Shown here: in pieces, positions 1-7,168 of the stretch
Numbering within the stretch: position 1 is the stretch's first letter
Layout: every line of letters starts with the position of its first letter
From: CAYOYK01 sp964408185
GTDB lineage: Bacteria; Bacillota; Clostridia; Christensenellales; Aristaeellaceae
Assembly (NCBI GenBank): GCA_964408185.1
Contig: CAYOYK010000079.1
Location: 1-10,510 of the forward strand
Reading direction: 5' to 3'
Length of the DNA: 10,510 nt
The notes under the pieces: model-generated
The model's database searches: none
What the model was told of the DNA's origin: nothing
What the model saw: only the letters and a program-made list of their open reading frames with translations
Translations under genes and position numbers: made by a program

Positions 1-416
1 TGAGCGTGTACCGCCAGCAGGGCGTTAACATCAGCGATAAGCACATCGAGATCATCGTGCGGCAGATGCTGCGCAAGGTCCGCGTGGAGGACAGCGGCGA
101 TACGTCTCTGCTCCCCGGCGCGCTGGTGGATATCTTCCGCTTTGAGAAGGCCAATCAGGACACCATCGAGAAGGGCGGCCGTCCGGCGATTGCCAAGCGT
201 ATTCTGCTGGGCATCACCAAGGCTTCCCTTGCCACGGAGAGCTTCCTGAGCGCCGCGTCCTTCCAGGAGACCACCCGCGTGCTCACCGACGCCGCAATCA
301 AGGGCAAGGTCGATCCGCTGCTGGGGCTCAAGGAGAACGTCATCATCGGCAAGCTGATCCCGGCCGGTACCGGCATGAAGCGGTACAAGGACATCGACTT
401 GGTGGAGAATTTCTAA
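1..416 (+). CDS. rpoC: DNA-directed RNA polymerase subunit beta', C-terminal fragment
   Basis: This is the last ~138 codons of the RNA polymerase beta' subunit; the 5' part lies outside the window and the first complete codon is at position 3. Recognisable parts are the conserved C-terminal block (VNISDKHIEIIVRQML, then GALVDIFRFE), the KRILLGITKASLATESFLSA segment, and the near-terminal VDPLLGLKENVIIGKLIPAGTGM motif, all typical of bacterial RpoC. The frame ends at a TAA (414-416), followed 13 nt later by a strong intrinsic terminator. No rpsL, rpsG or L7Ae-like gene follows on this strand, although many Firmicutes carry these just after rpoC, so this locus has a different arrangement. Identification is certain; only the fragment's start is set by the window edge. 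Confidence 0.97.
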   Translation, partial: SVYRQQGVNISDKHIEIIVRQMLRKVRVEDSGDTSLLPGALVDIFRFEKANQDTIEKGGRPAIAKRILLGITKASLATESFLSAASFQETTRVLTDAAIKGKVDPLLGLKENVIIGKLIPAGTGMKRYKDIDLVENF

Positions 417-429
417 GCGACACAACGAT

Positions 430-470
430 CAAGCGCCCCGCACGGGAAACCATGCGGGGCGCTTGCTTTT
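430..470 (+). terminator. Intrinsic terminator after rpoC
   Basis: A perfect 13-bp inverted repeat, CAAGCGCCCCGCA at 430-442 and TGCGGGGCGCTTG at 453-465, encloses a 10-nt loop and is followed by CTTTTGCTTGTT. The GC-rich stem plus T-run starts 13 nt after the rpoC stop and should end the rpoBC transcript. The other side of the stem has no T-run, so it is probably not an efficient terminator for the oppositely oriented sigK. Confidence 0.9.
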
Positions 471-615
471 GCTTGTTGAAAAGCCAGAAGGCACAGACGG
501 CGCTGCCTCCTGCCGGAACGCGGTGCAAAGCCGTGCTTCCAGCGCTTCTGTGCGTTCTGCACACGAATCATCGCTGCGCTGTCTGCGTTCGCATCACGCT
601 GGTCAGCGTAGCTCG
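471..615. other. Noncoding gap between rpoC terminator and sigK 3' end
   Basis: These 145 bases separate two convergent transcripts. Open frames on both strands cross the region, but they have no ribosome binding site or recognisable product. On the - strand a weak AGGCA/TGCCT pairing precedes a GGCTTTTC run near 474-505 and might act as a poor sigK terminator. I see no convincing strong terminator, promoter or RNA gene here. Confidence 0.5.
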
Positions 616-1302
616 TTACTCCATCAGCCTTTCCCGCAGCAGCTCGACGCCGTGCTTCTCCACCCGGCTGACATAAGAGCGCGAGATCCGCAGTATCTCG
701 GCGATCTCGTGCTGCGGGTGCTGCCTGCCGTCCAGCAGACCGTAGCGCAGCGACAGCACCGTCCGCTCGCGCATCGGCAAAAGCGGCAGCGCCTTGCGCA
801 CCTTGCTTAGCGTCATGTGCCGCACAGCCTCCTCCTCCACGATATCCGGCTCGGTGCCAAGAATATCAATAAATGAGACCGTGTTGCCGTCCCCGTCGGT
901 GCCCAGCGGCTCGTGCAGAGACACGTCGCTCTGCTGCTTGCGGCTTTGCCGCAGCGCCATCAGCACTTCGTTCTCGATGCATCGGGCGGCATATGTGCTC
1001 AGCGACGTGCCGGTGCTTGGGTTGAAGCTGCGCACCGCTTTGATAAGCCCTACCGCGCCGATGGAGATCAGATCCTCGAAGGTGCAGCCGGGCACCTTGT
1101 ACTTACGCGCGATGTGCACCACCAGCCGCATGTTATGCTCGATCAGCTTGTCGCGGGCGGCGGAGTCTCCCTCCCCCATCCGGCGGATACACTCGGTCTC
1201 CTCCCCGGCGGACAGCGGCTTTTTGAAGCTCTCCCGGCCGGAGAGGTAGCCCAATAGAAACAGCGATTCCTTTACAAAGCAAAGCAGAAGCTCCAGCAAC
1301 AC
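616..1302 (-). CDS. sigK: RNA polymerase sigma-K factor precursor (late mother-cell sporulation sigma)
   Basis: Sigma-K directs RNA polymerase to late mother-cell genes (spore coat and cortex maturation) during endospore formation. The 228-aa product has sigma region 2 at about residues 50-118, including the signatures DLISIGAVGLIKAVRSF and TYAARCIENEVLMALR. Region 4 at about 183-226 has the helix-turn-helix EIAEILRISRSYVSRVEK. These match SigK (SpoIVCB/SpoIIIC) rather than SigE. The first ~18 residues are hydrophobic (FVKESLFLLG just before Y19) and align with the B. subtilis pro-sequence that is removed by SpoIVFB. The gene is intact, with no skin-like insertion. The start is a GTG with AGGGGG (1309-1314) 6 nt upstream, and that site lies inside the terminator hairpin of the preceding operon. 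The end, ERLME, is slightly shorter than in Bacillus. Expression probably comes from a sigma-E-type promoter inside that hairpin. Confidence 0.95.
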   Translation of the reverse strand: MLLELLLCFVKESLFLLGYLSGRESFKKPLSAGEETECIRRMGEGDSAARDKLIEHNMRLVVHIARKYKVPGCTFEDLISIGAVGLIKAVRSFNPSTGTSLSTYAARCIENEVLMALRQSRKQQSDVSLHEPLGTDGDGNTVSFIDILGTEPDIVEEEAVRHMTLSKVRKALPLLPMRERTVLSLRYGLLDGRQHPQHEIAEILRISRSYVSRVEKHGVELLRERLME

Positions 1303-1341
1303 AAAACGCCCCCTTCGGCGAAGTGTATGCCGAAGGGGGCG
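1303..1341 (-). terminator. Terminator hairpin of the glycan operon, overlapping the sigK ribosome binding site
   Basis: A perfect 13-bp inverted repeat (1307-1319 with 1329-1341, loop 1320-1328) begins 13 nt after the stop of the 470-aa membrane protein. Read on the - strand, the 3' arm is followed by GTTTT, which then runs straight into the GTG start of sigK. The stem is GC-rich and should be very stable. The T-run is only four bases, so termination may be incomplete. The 3' arm contains AAGGGGG, the only plausible Shine-Dalgarno for sigK. Confidence 0.75.
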
Positions 1342-1350
1342 GGGCGGATG
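1322..1350 (-). promoter_or_regulatory. Candidate sigma-E-type promoter for sigK
   Basis: On the - strand, CATACACT (1329 to 1322) matches the sigma-E -10 consensus CATACAnT at every defined position and begins in the loop of the terminator hairpin. Fourteen bases upstream is CATCCGC (1350-1344), a poor match to the sigma-E -35 element, so an activator such as SpoIIID might be needed. Sigma-E driving sigK is established in B. subtilis. A start about 7 nt downstream, near 1315, would give a ~13-nt leader beginning at the Shine-Dalgarno. This is sequence matching only. Confidence 0.5.
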
Positions 1351-1354
1351 CAGC

Positions 1355-2767
1355 CTAGCTCACAAAGCCCAGCAAAATCCATGCCGCGCAGGGCAGCGCG
1401 TAGACAGCCAGCCCGCAGGCAAAGCTGCCGTATAGATAGCGCTTTTCCTGCTTGCATATGCCGTCCGCAAGGAACGGCTGCTCGCTCCGCGCGGGGTGCT
1501 TCCACGGATTGAGGGCATAAATCTGGTAAAGCAGCACGGCGCAGTACACGCTGACGCAAAATGGGTTGCGCGCCTCGGTAAAGATCATCCGGGTGAAGAG
1601 CGTCTCTGGCGCGTGCCATCCGGGAATCGCCTTGAGCACCGCGCCCAGCAGGCTGGACCCCACACAGACCTCCGAAAAATTCTCCCACAGGCCGATCACT
1701 TTGCCCATCAGCGCGATGCTCAGCGGAACGTTGAGCAGGTACATCAGCTTGCGCTTCTCGTAGTCCTGCGCGGCAATGAGCAGCGCCAAAAAGGGCATGA
1801 ACAGGAACACCCATTGCTGGTTGAGCCAAGTGCACAGCACAAACAGCAGCGCAATGCTCGTAAAGCAAAGATAGACCAGCTTGATGGGCCGCTCCTCATC
1901 AAACGGCTTGGCATACGCGACGATGCACAGGATGGTAAACGCGATCAGGTAAAGCGAGCCGGAGCTCATCAGGTTGCCAAACAGCATCCGCTGAAATTGA
2001 TCCTGCGGCTCCAGCACATACGCGCGGAACGTAGGCGAGTTGAGGTACAGCAGCGCCTCCGCCAGCATGGGGAGCAGCATGCCCACGCAGCTTGCGGCGA
2101 GCTTGGGAATGTTTTTGACTTTGTAAAACAGCGCGGGGATTGCCAAGAAAAGCACAATGCTTTTGATGGTCACGGCCACGCCGAAAAGGAGAACGCTCTT
2201 TAGCAGATCCCATTTTCGCCCGCGCAGCAGCAGGCACAGGCCAGCCAGCATCATGGTCATATAAATGCTATCGTAGATGCCCCACGCAATCGACGCGATA
2301 AAGAAGAACGGAATGGTCACCAGAACCCACACGCTGGACTGACCGTCCTGCTCGTTCTGCCGGATGACCCGCTTGGCCAGCCGATATAGCATGTACAGCA
2401 TCAGCCCCAGAAACAGGTGGCACAGCAGGCGGTTGTAGTAGAGGACCAGCGTGGAGTCCGGCGTTACCGTCTGCACGCCGAAGAGCAGGCGGAGCGGCAG
2501 GTTCCACAGCGCAAAGATGGCGTAGATCGTAGGATAGTACGCCATGTTTCCGCCCATTGCGTCCCACGTGGTGGCATGGTTATAATCGTAAAAGTCCAAA
2601 AAGTGCCCGTCCAGATAGCCGTAGGACGCAAGCACCGTGGCAAACAGATCAAAGACGAAAAAGAACGAGCAGGCGAACAACAGGCCCAGAATCAATATGA
2701 GAATCCGCTCAGGCTTTGACGTCGCGGAGTGGAACAGCTTTCCGCGTATGCGCTGCAAAGCCGCCAT
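1355..2767 (-). CDS. Polytopic membrane protein, probable GT-C-type glycosyltransferase (GT87-like)
   Basis: This 470-aa integral membrane protein has roughly ten or more hydrophobic segments, the first at about residues 22-47. The loop after that segment carries paired acidic residues (D58 and D61 in DFYDYNH) and then a YYPTIYAIFALWNLP stretch (from Y77). This resembles GT87/DUF2029-type polyprenyl-phosphate-sugar-dependent transferases, whose acidic first loop faces outside the membrane. By that resemblance it may transfer a lipid-phosphate-linked sugar to a surface acceptor. It is the last gene of the glycan operon, 17 nt after rfbG, with AGGGAGG 8 nt before its ATG, and a hairpin follows the stop. 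I recognise no specific family member. A polymerase or other membrane role is possible, and the GT-C assignment is an inference. Confidence 0.72.
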   Translation of the reverse strand: MAALQRIRGKLFHSATSKPERILILILGLLFACSFFFVFDLFATVLASYGYLDGHFLDFYDYNHATTWDAMGGNMAYYPTIYAIFALWNLPLRLLFGVQTVTPDSTLVLYYNRLLCHLFLGLMLYMLYRLAKRVIRQNEQDGQSSVWVLVTIPFFFIASIAWGIYDSIYMTMMLAGLCLLLRGRKWDLLKSVLLFGVAVTIKSIVLFLAIPALFYKVKNIPKLAASCVGMLLPMLAEALLYLNSPTFRAYVLEPQDQFQRMLFGNLMSSGSLYLIAFTILCIVAYAKPFDEERPIKLVYLCFTSIALLFVLCTWLNQQWVFLFMPFLALLIAAQDYEKRKLMYLLNVPLSIALMGKVIGLWENFSEVCVGSSLLGAVLKAIPGWHAPETLFTRMIFTEARNPFCVSVYCAVLLYQIYALNPWKHPARSEQPFLADGICKQEKRYLYGSFACGLAVYALPCAAWILLGFVS

Positions 2768-2784
2768 ATGGCATCCTCCCTTTC

Positions 2785-3852
2785 TTACCCGTTGGATTGG
2801 CTATACTGCTTGCTTTGCGCAAGCATCACGCGGCCGATCTCCTCGCCCGCCCGCCACGCGCGCGTCCATTCCACCGTCTTTTCCACGGCGGCGGCGATGT
2901 TCCAGCGGGGCTGCCAGCCCAGCCTGTGACGGATGCGCGAGCAGTCCAGCATCAAAAAGCCGCTCTCGTGCGGCGCGCCGGGCACGCTCCGGTCAATCCA
3001 GCTCGCGCCGTCGCCCCACGCCTCGCAGAAGGCCGTCGCCAGCGTGCCGGTGCTCACGCAGTCCGCCGTGCCGGGCCCAACGTTGTAGGCGTCCGCAAGC
3101 GAGGCGTCCTCCCATTGGCGCTTGGCAATGAGCAAATAGGCGGCAAGCGGCTCCAGCACATGCTGATAGGGGCGCACGGAATACGGGTTGCGCACCACGA
3201 TGGGCTTGCGCGCCTCCGCGGCGCGGATGCAGTCCGGGAGGATGCGATTCTCGGCCATATCGCCGCCGCCGATCACATTTCCGGCCCGCGCGGTGGAAAC
3301 CGCCACGCCCGCCTTGCTTAAAAAGCTGTCGCGGTAGCTGTGCGTAACCAGCTCGGAGCAGGACTTGCTGTTGGAGTAGGGATCAAAGCCGTCCAGCGTA
3401 TCGGTTTCGCGGTAGCCCCACGGCCACTCCCGGTTTTGGTACACCTTGTCGGTGGTCACGTTGAGCACTGAGTGGACGCTATCGCAATGCCGGACGCATT
3501 CCAGCACGTTCACCGTGCCCATGACGTTGGTCTCGTAGGTCAGGGCAGGCTCGCGGTAGGCCGTAAGCACCAGCGGCTGCGCCGCCAGATGCAGCACCAG
3601 CTCCGGCCGGAAGGAATCAAAGATCGCTTGCAGCTTGGGCAGATCGCGCACATCGCAAAGCTCGCTGCAAATGGACTTTCCCACGCCGGTCAGCGCGAAC
3701 AGCTCGCCCTCGGCGGGCAGCGCAACGCCGCAGACCTCCGCGCCCGCGTCGGCCAGCAGCAGCGCGAGCCACGAGCCCTTAAAGCCCGTATGCCCGGTAA
3801 TAAGCACCCGCTTGCCGCGGTAAAAGGCCAGCGTTTCTACCATACCTTCCAA
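2785..3852 (-). CDS. rfbG: CDP-glucose 4,6-dehydratase
   Basis: RfbG is an NAD-dependent short-chain dehydrogenase/reductase family enzyme that converts CDP-glucose to CDP-4-keto-6-deoxyglucose, the branch point of CDP-deoxysugar pathways. The Rossmann motif TGHTGFKGSW sits at residues 19-28. The active site shows T134-D135-K136 and Y159-x3-K163 within the subfamily signature (TTDKVYQNREWPWGYRE, then DGFDPYSNSK). The length, 355 aa, is normal for the family. The preferred start is TTG at 3852 because GGAGGGAGG (3862-3870) lies 9 nt upstream. The ATG at 3843, encoding M4, would be 18 nt from that site. With the TTG start the gene overlaps the end of rfbF by 16 nt, indicating translational coupling. 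No rfbH follows, so the intermediate is apparently not routed to 3,6-dideoxyhexoses here. Confidence 0.95.
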   Translation of the reverse strand: MEGMVETLAFYRGKRVLITGHTGFKGSWLALLLADAGAEVCGVALPAEGELFALTGVGKSICSELCDVRDLPKLQAIFDSFRPELVLHLAAQPLVLTAYREPALTYETNVMGTVNVLECVRHCDSVHSVLNVTTDKVYQNREWPWGYRETDTLDGFDPYSNSKSCSELVTHSYRDSFLSKAGVAVSTARAGNVIGGGDMAENRILPDCIRAAEARKPIVVRNPYSVRPYQHVLEPLAAYLLIAKRQWEDASLADAYNVGPGTADCVSTGTLATAFCEAWGDGASWIDRSVPGAPHESGFLMLDCSRIRHRLGWQPRWNIAAAVEKTVEWTRAWRAGEEIGRVMLAQSKQYSQSNG

Positions 3853-4607
3853 GGCGCGTTGCCTCCCTCCCAGAGCTTCTCCAAGAGCTGCTTATCGCGC
3901 AGGGTGTCCATGCACTGCCAGAAGCCGGTATGCCGATACGCCTGCAGCTGCCCGTCATGCGCGATGGACTCCAGCGGATACCGCTCCAAGATGGTATCGT
4001 CGCCCTCTATGCGGTCGATCACCTGCGGCTCCATGACCATGAAGCCCGCGTTGATCCAATCGCCGTCGCCCTGCGTCTTTTCGCGGAAGTCGGTCACCCT
4101 GTCGTCGCCGTCGATATCCAGCGCGCCGTAGCGGTTGTTGGGCTGATAGGCGGTCATGGTGGCCAGCTTGCCCGACTGCCTGTGATACTCGTACAGCTTG
4201 CGAATGTCCACATCGCTCACACCGTCGCCGTATGTCAGCAGGAAGGTTTCATCGCCCAAGTATGGCCGCACACGGCGCACGCGTCCGCCCGTCATGGTGT
4301 GCAGGCCGGTGTCGACCAGCGTCACCTTCCACGGCTCGGCCACGTTGTTGTGGACGGTCATGCCGTTATCGGACAGGTCAAACGTCACGTCGCTGGAATA
4401 CAGGTAATACTCCGCAAAAAACTGCTTGATGACCATCTGCTTGTAGCCGCAGCAGATGACAAACTCGTTAAACCCATAGTGGGAGTACTGCTTCATGATG
4501 TGCCACAGGATGGGCATGCCGCCGATTTCCACCATCGGCTTGGGCCGGAGATGGCTCTCCTCCGAGATGCGGGTACCCATGCCGCCCGCCAGAATGACGA
4601 CCTTCAT
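3837..4607 (-). CDS. rfbF: Glucose-1-phosphate cytidylyltransferase
   Basis: RfbF catalyses CTP + glucose-1-phosphate to CDP-glucose + pyrophosphate, the committing step to CDP-deoxysugars. The 256-aa protein is of full family length. It has the nucleotidyltransferase signature LAGGMGTRI at residues 6-14, the sugar-phosphate site RPKPMVEIGG with K23, the metal-site YGDGVSD with D128, and the RYGALDID and WINAGFMV segments typical of RfbF rather than RmlA. The ATG at 4607 has AGGAGG 7 nt upstream. The gene starts 12 nt after the 548-aa membrane protein gene ends and overlaps rfbG. The pairing with RfbG fixes the nucleotide carrier as CDP, although an RmlC-fold epimerase, usually linked to dTDP sugars, is encoded in the same operon. 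Confidence 0.97.
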   Translation of the reverse strand: MKVVILAGGMGTRISEESHLRPKPMVEIGGMPILWHIMKQYSHYGFNEFVICCGYKQMVIKQFFAEYYLYSSDVTFDLSDNGMTVHNNVAEPWKVTLVDTGLHTMTGGRVRRVRPYLGDETFLLTYGDGVSDVDIRKLYEYHRQSGKLATMTAYQPNNRYGALDIDGDDRVTDFREKTQGDGDWINAGFMVMEPQVIDRIEGDDTILERYPLESIAHDGQLQAYRHTGFWQCMDTLRDKQLLEKLWEGGNAPWKVW

Positions 4608-4619
4608 ACGCGTCCCTCC

Positions 4620-6266
4620 TTAGTATGGATAGGGATAGTTGGCAATCCCGAACGAGAGAACGTGCGCCAGCTCCGTGGCGTTGAGCGCGAGGATGGCGAC
4701 GGAAGCCGCCGCGAGCACCACCGTGCGGAGGGTCGGGAAGCGCGCAAGCAGACGGAATACCGCCATGCAGACCAGCGCGATGTAAGCCCACGAAAAGTAG
4801 TACGAGTAGACGATCATGGTGTTATCAGCCGCGCCCCAGCCGACAACCAGCTCCACAAAGACGCTCAGGAGCACCCACAGCCCGCAGGCCCACGCAAAGC
4901 GATTCCTTCGGTTGAGGATAAAGCCCGTCACGGTCAGCGCCAGCACCAGCACGCCCAGCCAGTTGACGGAGCTTACGGGCAGCATGTTGTACTGCGCCCC
5001 CGCCTCCCCCGCGACCGTCGCGCCGGGATGGAACACCAGCGTCATGCCCGCCGCGTTGATAAATTGCAGCAGCTTCTCGCCGAAGGAGACGGCGGTGTTG
5101 GCGCTCATCCAGAAGCGCAGCTTCTCCAGCATCGAAGGAACGCGCGCAAGCAGCCCTGTCAGGCCGATCACCGCAAACCCCTTGCCCAGCAGACGGAGCA
5201 GCGACTGCCAATTCTCCCGGTTCGCGCCCCTGCGCCACGCGAACATCAGCGGCAGCAGAGCGCCCGATGTAATCAGCGAGCCCGTGGCAGCGATGTACCA
5301 GACCTCGCGGCCCTCGCGCTGACGCACAAACGCGTCAATCGCCAGCACAGCCCAGAGCACGGGGAACACATACTGCTCCGCGCAAAGCGAGAAGATCAGC
5401 ACGGGATAGGCGACCTCCATCAGCAGGCGGAACAAAAAGCGGTTGCGCGGCACATCGTCCACCAGACGGCTGAGCAGCAGGATCGTCGCCTGAATCGCAA
5501 GGATCTGCATAAACAGGATGCCCGTGGCGTACGCGTACCCGTCCGCCGGGAACAGCAGCGCGACCAGCCGCGCCGGCGCCGCGAAGGGCATGCTGGCAAA
5601 GGCGAAAAGGGGCTGGCGAATATCGTTTTCCAAGTTGTTGACGACCAAGTACGCGTCCCTCTGCAAAATGTAGCCCGTGTCCATGCTGTACAGCTGATCC
5701 TCCAGCCCGCCGGAAACGGGGATGGTGAACGCGCTTGTGAGGTGCGTCGCCACAAAGACCCACGCAAATGACGCTACCGCCGCAAGAATGAAAAAGAGCT
5801 TTTCGCCGGGCGTCGCATCCCAGATCAGACGCTTCAGCCGGGGCGCCAAGTACCCCAGCACGCCAAGGAACACAAACATCGCCGCGCAGGCGATCAGCGC
5901 CAGCAGCAGCAGACGGGCCGCCTGCATGGCAAACTCGTATACAGGCCGGCCGTTCAGCCACGCGCAGGCGCGCTGGGCAAGCTCCAGCGTTTTGGAGCCG
6001 CGCGCGGGGATATTGGCCTGCACGGTCACCACCGCAAACAGCGCCGATATCACGCACAGCGTGCGCGTGGCCCGCTGGCGAACCGCCTCGTACCAGCGAA
6101 AGACAACCATCAGGCACAGAGAGCACAAAAACGGCAACGCCAGCGTCAAAATCGGGCTGGCGTGATAGGACGCGCACAGGCAATAGCTGGCCAAAGCAAT
6201 GCATCCGCTCAAGGCGACGCGAAGCAGCGCCCTTGGCCAACGACGCGGCTGAGCCCCTTCCGTCAA
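4620..6266 (-). CDS. Large polytopic membrane protein of unknown family, possible GT-C glycosyltransferase
   Basis: This 548-aa protein is almost entirely hydrophobic with roughly ten to twelve likely membrane segments. I do not recognise the family. An amphipathic region after about residue 178 contains D196-T-G, R203-D204 and N211-NLENDIRQP-L220, which stand out as the most polar, motif-like stretch. An acidic or asparagine-rich extracytoplasmic loop between membrane helices is what GT-C enzymes show. The position between sugar-nucleotide genes suggests transfer or export of the sugar made by its neighbours. The start is TTG at 6266, forming a TTGA overlap with the stop of the preceding gene, with a purine-rich AGGGGGGAG 5 nt upstream. 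It ends NYPYPY. It could instead be a polymerase or flippase, and the function is an inference from context. Confidence 0.65.
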   Translation of the reverse strand: MTEGAQPRRWPRALLRVALSGCIALASYCLCASYHASPILTLALPFLCSLCLMVVFRWYEAVRQRATRTLCVISALFAVVTVQANIPARGSKTLELAQRACAWLNGRPVYEFAMQAARLLLLALIACAAMFVFLGVLGYLAPRLKRLIWDATPGEKLFFILAAVASFAWVFVATHLTSAFTIPVSGGLEDQLYSMDTGYILQRDAYLVVNNLENDIRQPLFAFASMPFAAPARLVALLFPADGYAYATGILFMQILAIQATILLLSRLVDDVPRNRFLFRLLMEVAYPVLIFSLCAEQYVFPVLWAVLAIDAFVRQREGREVWYIAATGSLITSGALLPLMFAWRRGANRENWQSLLRLLGKGFAVIGLTGLLARVPSMLEKLRFWMSANTAVSFGEKLLQFINAAGMTLVFHPGATVAGEAGAQYNMLPVSSVNWLGVLVLALTVTGFILNRRNRFAWACGLWVLLSVFVELVVGWGAADNTMIVYSYYFSWAYIALVCMAVFRLLARFPTLRTVVLAAASVAILALNATELAHVLSFGIANYPYPY

Positions 6267-7168
6267 GACCGCTCCCCCCTTTCCAATATAAACCGATAAG
6301 TACGCTCCAAGCCCTCGCGCAGACCGACGGCGGGCTTCCAGCCGAGCCGGGTCAGCCTGCCGATATCCGCTACGATGGACGAGGCCTGCATGCCGGTTAT
6401 GGGCAGCGCGCCGTAGCGCACCCGTCCCTTCGCGTCCAGCAGCTCCTCCATGGTCTCAAAGACCGTGCGCAGGGCCACGCCCTGCCCGGAGCCAAGGTTC
6501 ACAGGCCCGTCGAGCGTGGAGGCCGCTATCGCCGCCAGCGCCTCGCCGACGTCCTCAATAAACAGGTAGTCGCGCACCTGCGTGCCCGCGCTCACGTCCA
6601 CGGTTTCCCCCGCCATCAGCCGGGACAGCACCGAGGGGATCACGCGCCGGGGGTCCTCGTCCAGCCCATAGGGATAAAACAGCCGGACATGGGCATAGGC
6701 CGCCTCCGCCTCACGCGACATCGCGGAAACGAGGTAGCGCACGCTCGTCTTGGCGGCGGCATAAAGGGGCTCGGTCGCCAGCGGGTCGGTCTCCCGCAGC
6801 AGGTTGGAGGACTCGCAGTACTCGGCGCAGGTGCCCATGGTCACCACGCGGCGGCCGCCCGCCCGCAAAAAGCAGCGCACCAGCCGCAGGGTGGTTTGCA
6901 GCCAAATCAGGTTGGTATCGGACACAAGGTATTGGCCGGGGGTCACATCCCACGCGAGATGCAGCAGGCAATCGGGCCTCCGCTCGTCCATCAGGGCGGC
7001 GACAGCGTCCTCGTCGCGCAGGTCAAGCTCGATATAGGTCACGCCGGGCTGACGCTCCCCCACCGCGCCGTAGCAGCAGGCGAGGACCTCGAACCCCTTG
7101 CGGAGCAGCGCGGGCAGCGTATGACGGCCGATGTAGCCGTTCGCTCCGGTGACCAGAACCGCGCTCAC
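6263..7168 (-). CDS. NAD(P)-dependent sugar epimerase/4-ketoreductase (SDR family)
   Basis: This 301-aa extended short-chain dehydrogenase has the Rossmann motif TGANGYIG at residues 7-14, the HLAW motif at 70-73, and the catalytic set T113, Y136 and K140 (YAAAK). HLAW followed by a PG-x-Y stretch is reminiscent of the CDP-abequose/paratose synthase group, which reduces the 4-keto group of CDP-deoxysugars. Here it is the best candidate for the last step, reduction of a CDP-4-keto-6-deoxy-3-C-methylhexose. The start is GTG at 7168, where GGGAGG (7175-7180) lies 6 nt upstream and a GTGA overlap couples it to the epimerase gene. A longer frame to 7276 adds an Arg/Pro-rich stretch that belongs to the overlapping gene. 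The exact stereochemistry, and whether it epimerises or reduces, cannot be read from the sequence. Confidence 0.85.
   Translation of the reverse strand: MSAVLVTGANGYIGRHTLPALLRKGFEVLACCYGAVGERQPGVTYIELDLRDEDAVAALMDERRPDCLLHLAWDVTPGQYLVSDTNLIWLQTTLRLVRCFLRAGGRRVVTMGTCAEYCESSNLLRETDPLATEPLYAAAKTSVRYLVSAMSREAEAAYAHVRLFYPYGLDEDPRRVIPSVLSRLMAGETVDVSAGTQVRDYLFIEDVGEALAAIAASTLDGPVNLGSGQGVALRTVFETMEELLDAKGRVRYGALPITGMQASSIVADIGRLTRLGWKPAVGLREGLERTYRFILERGERS

Noticed and set aside
478..615. Short inverted repeats as a strong sigK terminator
   Set aside because: The best pairing is about 5 bp and not placed directly before a good T-run, too weak to call as a feature.
463..1257. Several + strand open frames over the sigK region
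   Set aside because: They lie antisense to sigK or in the short convergent gap and have no motifs; sigK on the other strand is unambiguous.
3930..5771. Long + strand open frame of 613 codons opposite rfbF and the 548-aa membrane protein gene
   Set aside because: It is antisense to two well-supported genes, spans their boundary, has no recognisable domain and is His/Arg/Gln-rich, as expected from the reverse complement of GC-rich coding DNA.
6263..7168. Naming the SDR gene rfbJ (CDP-abequose synthase)
   Set aside because: Abequose synthesis needs RfbH to remove the C3 hydroxyl, and no such gene is present in the operon; the C-methyltransferase implies a different substrate.
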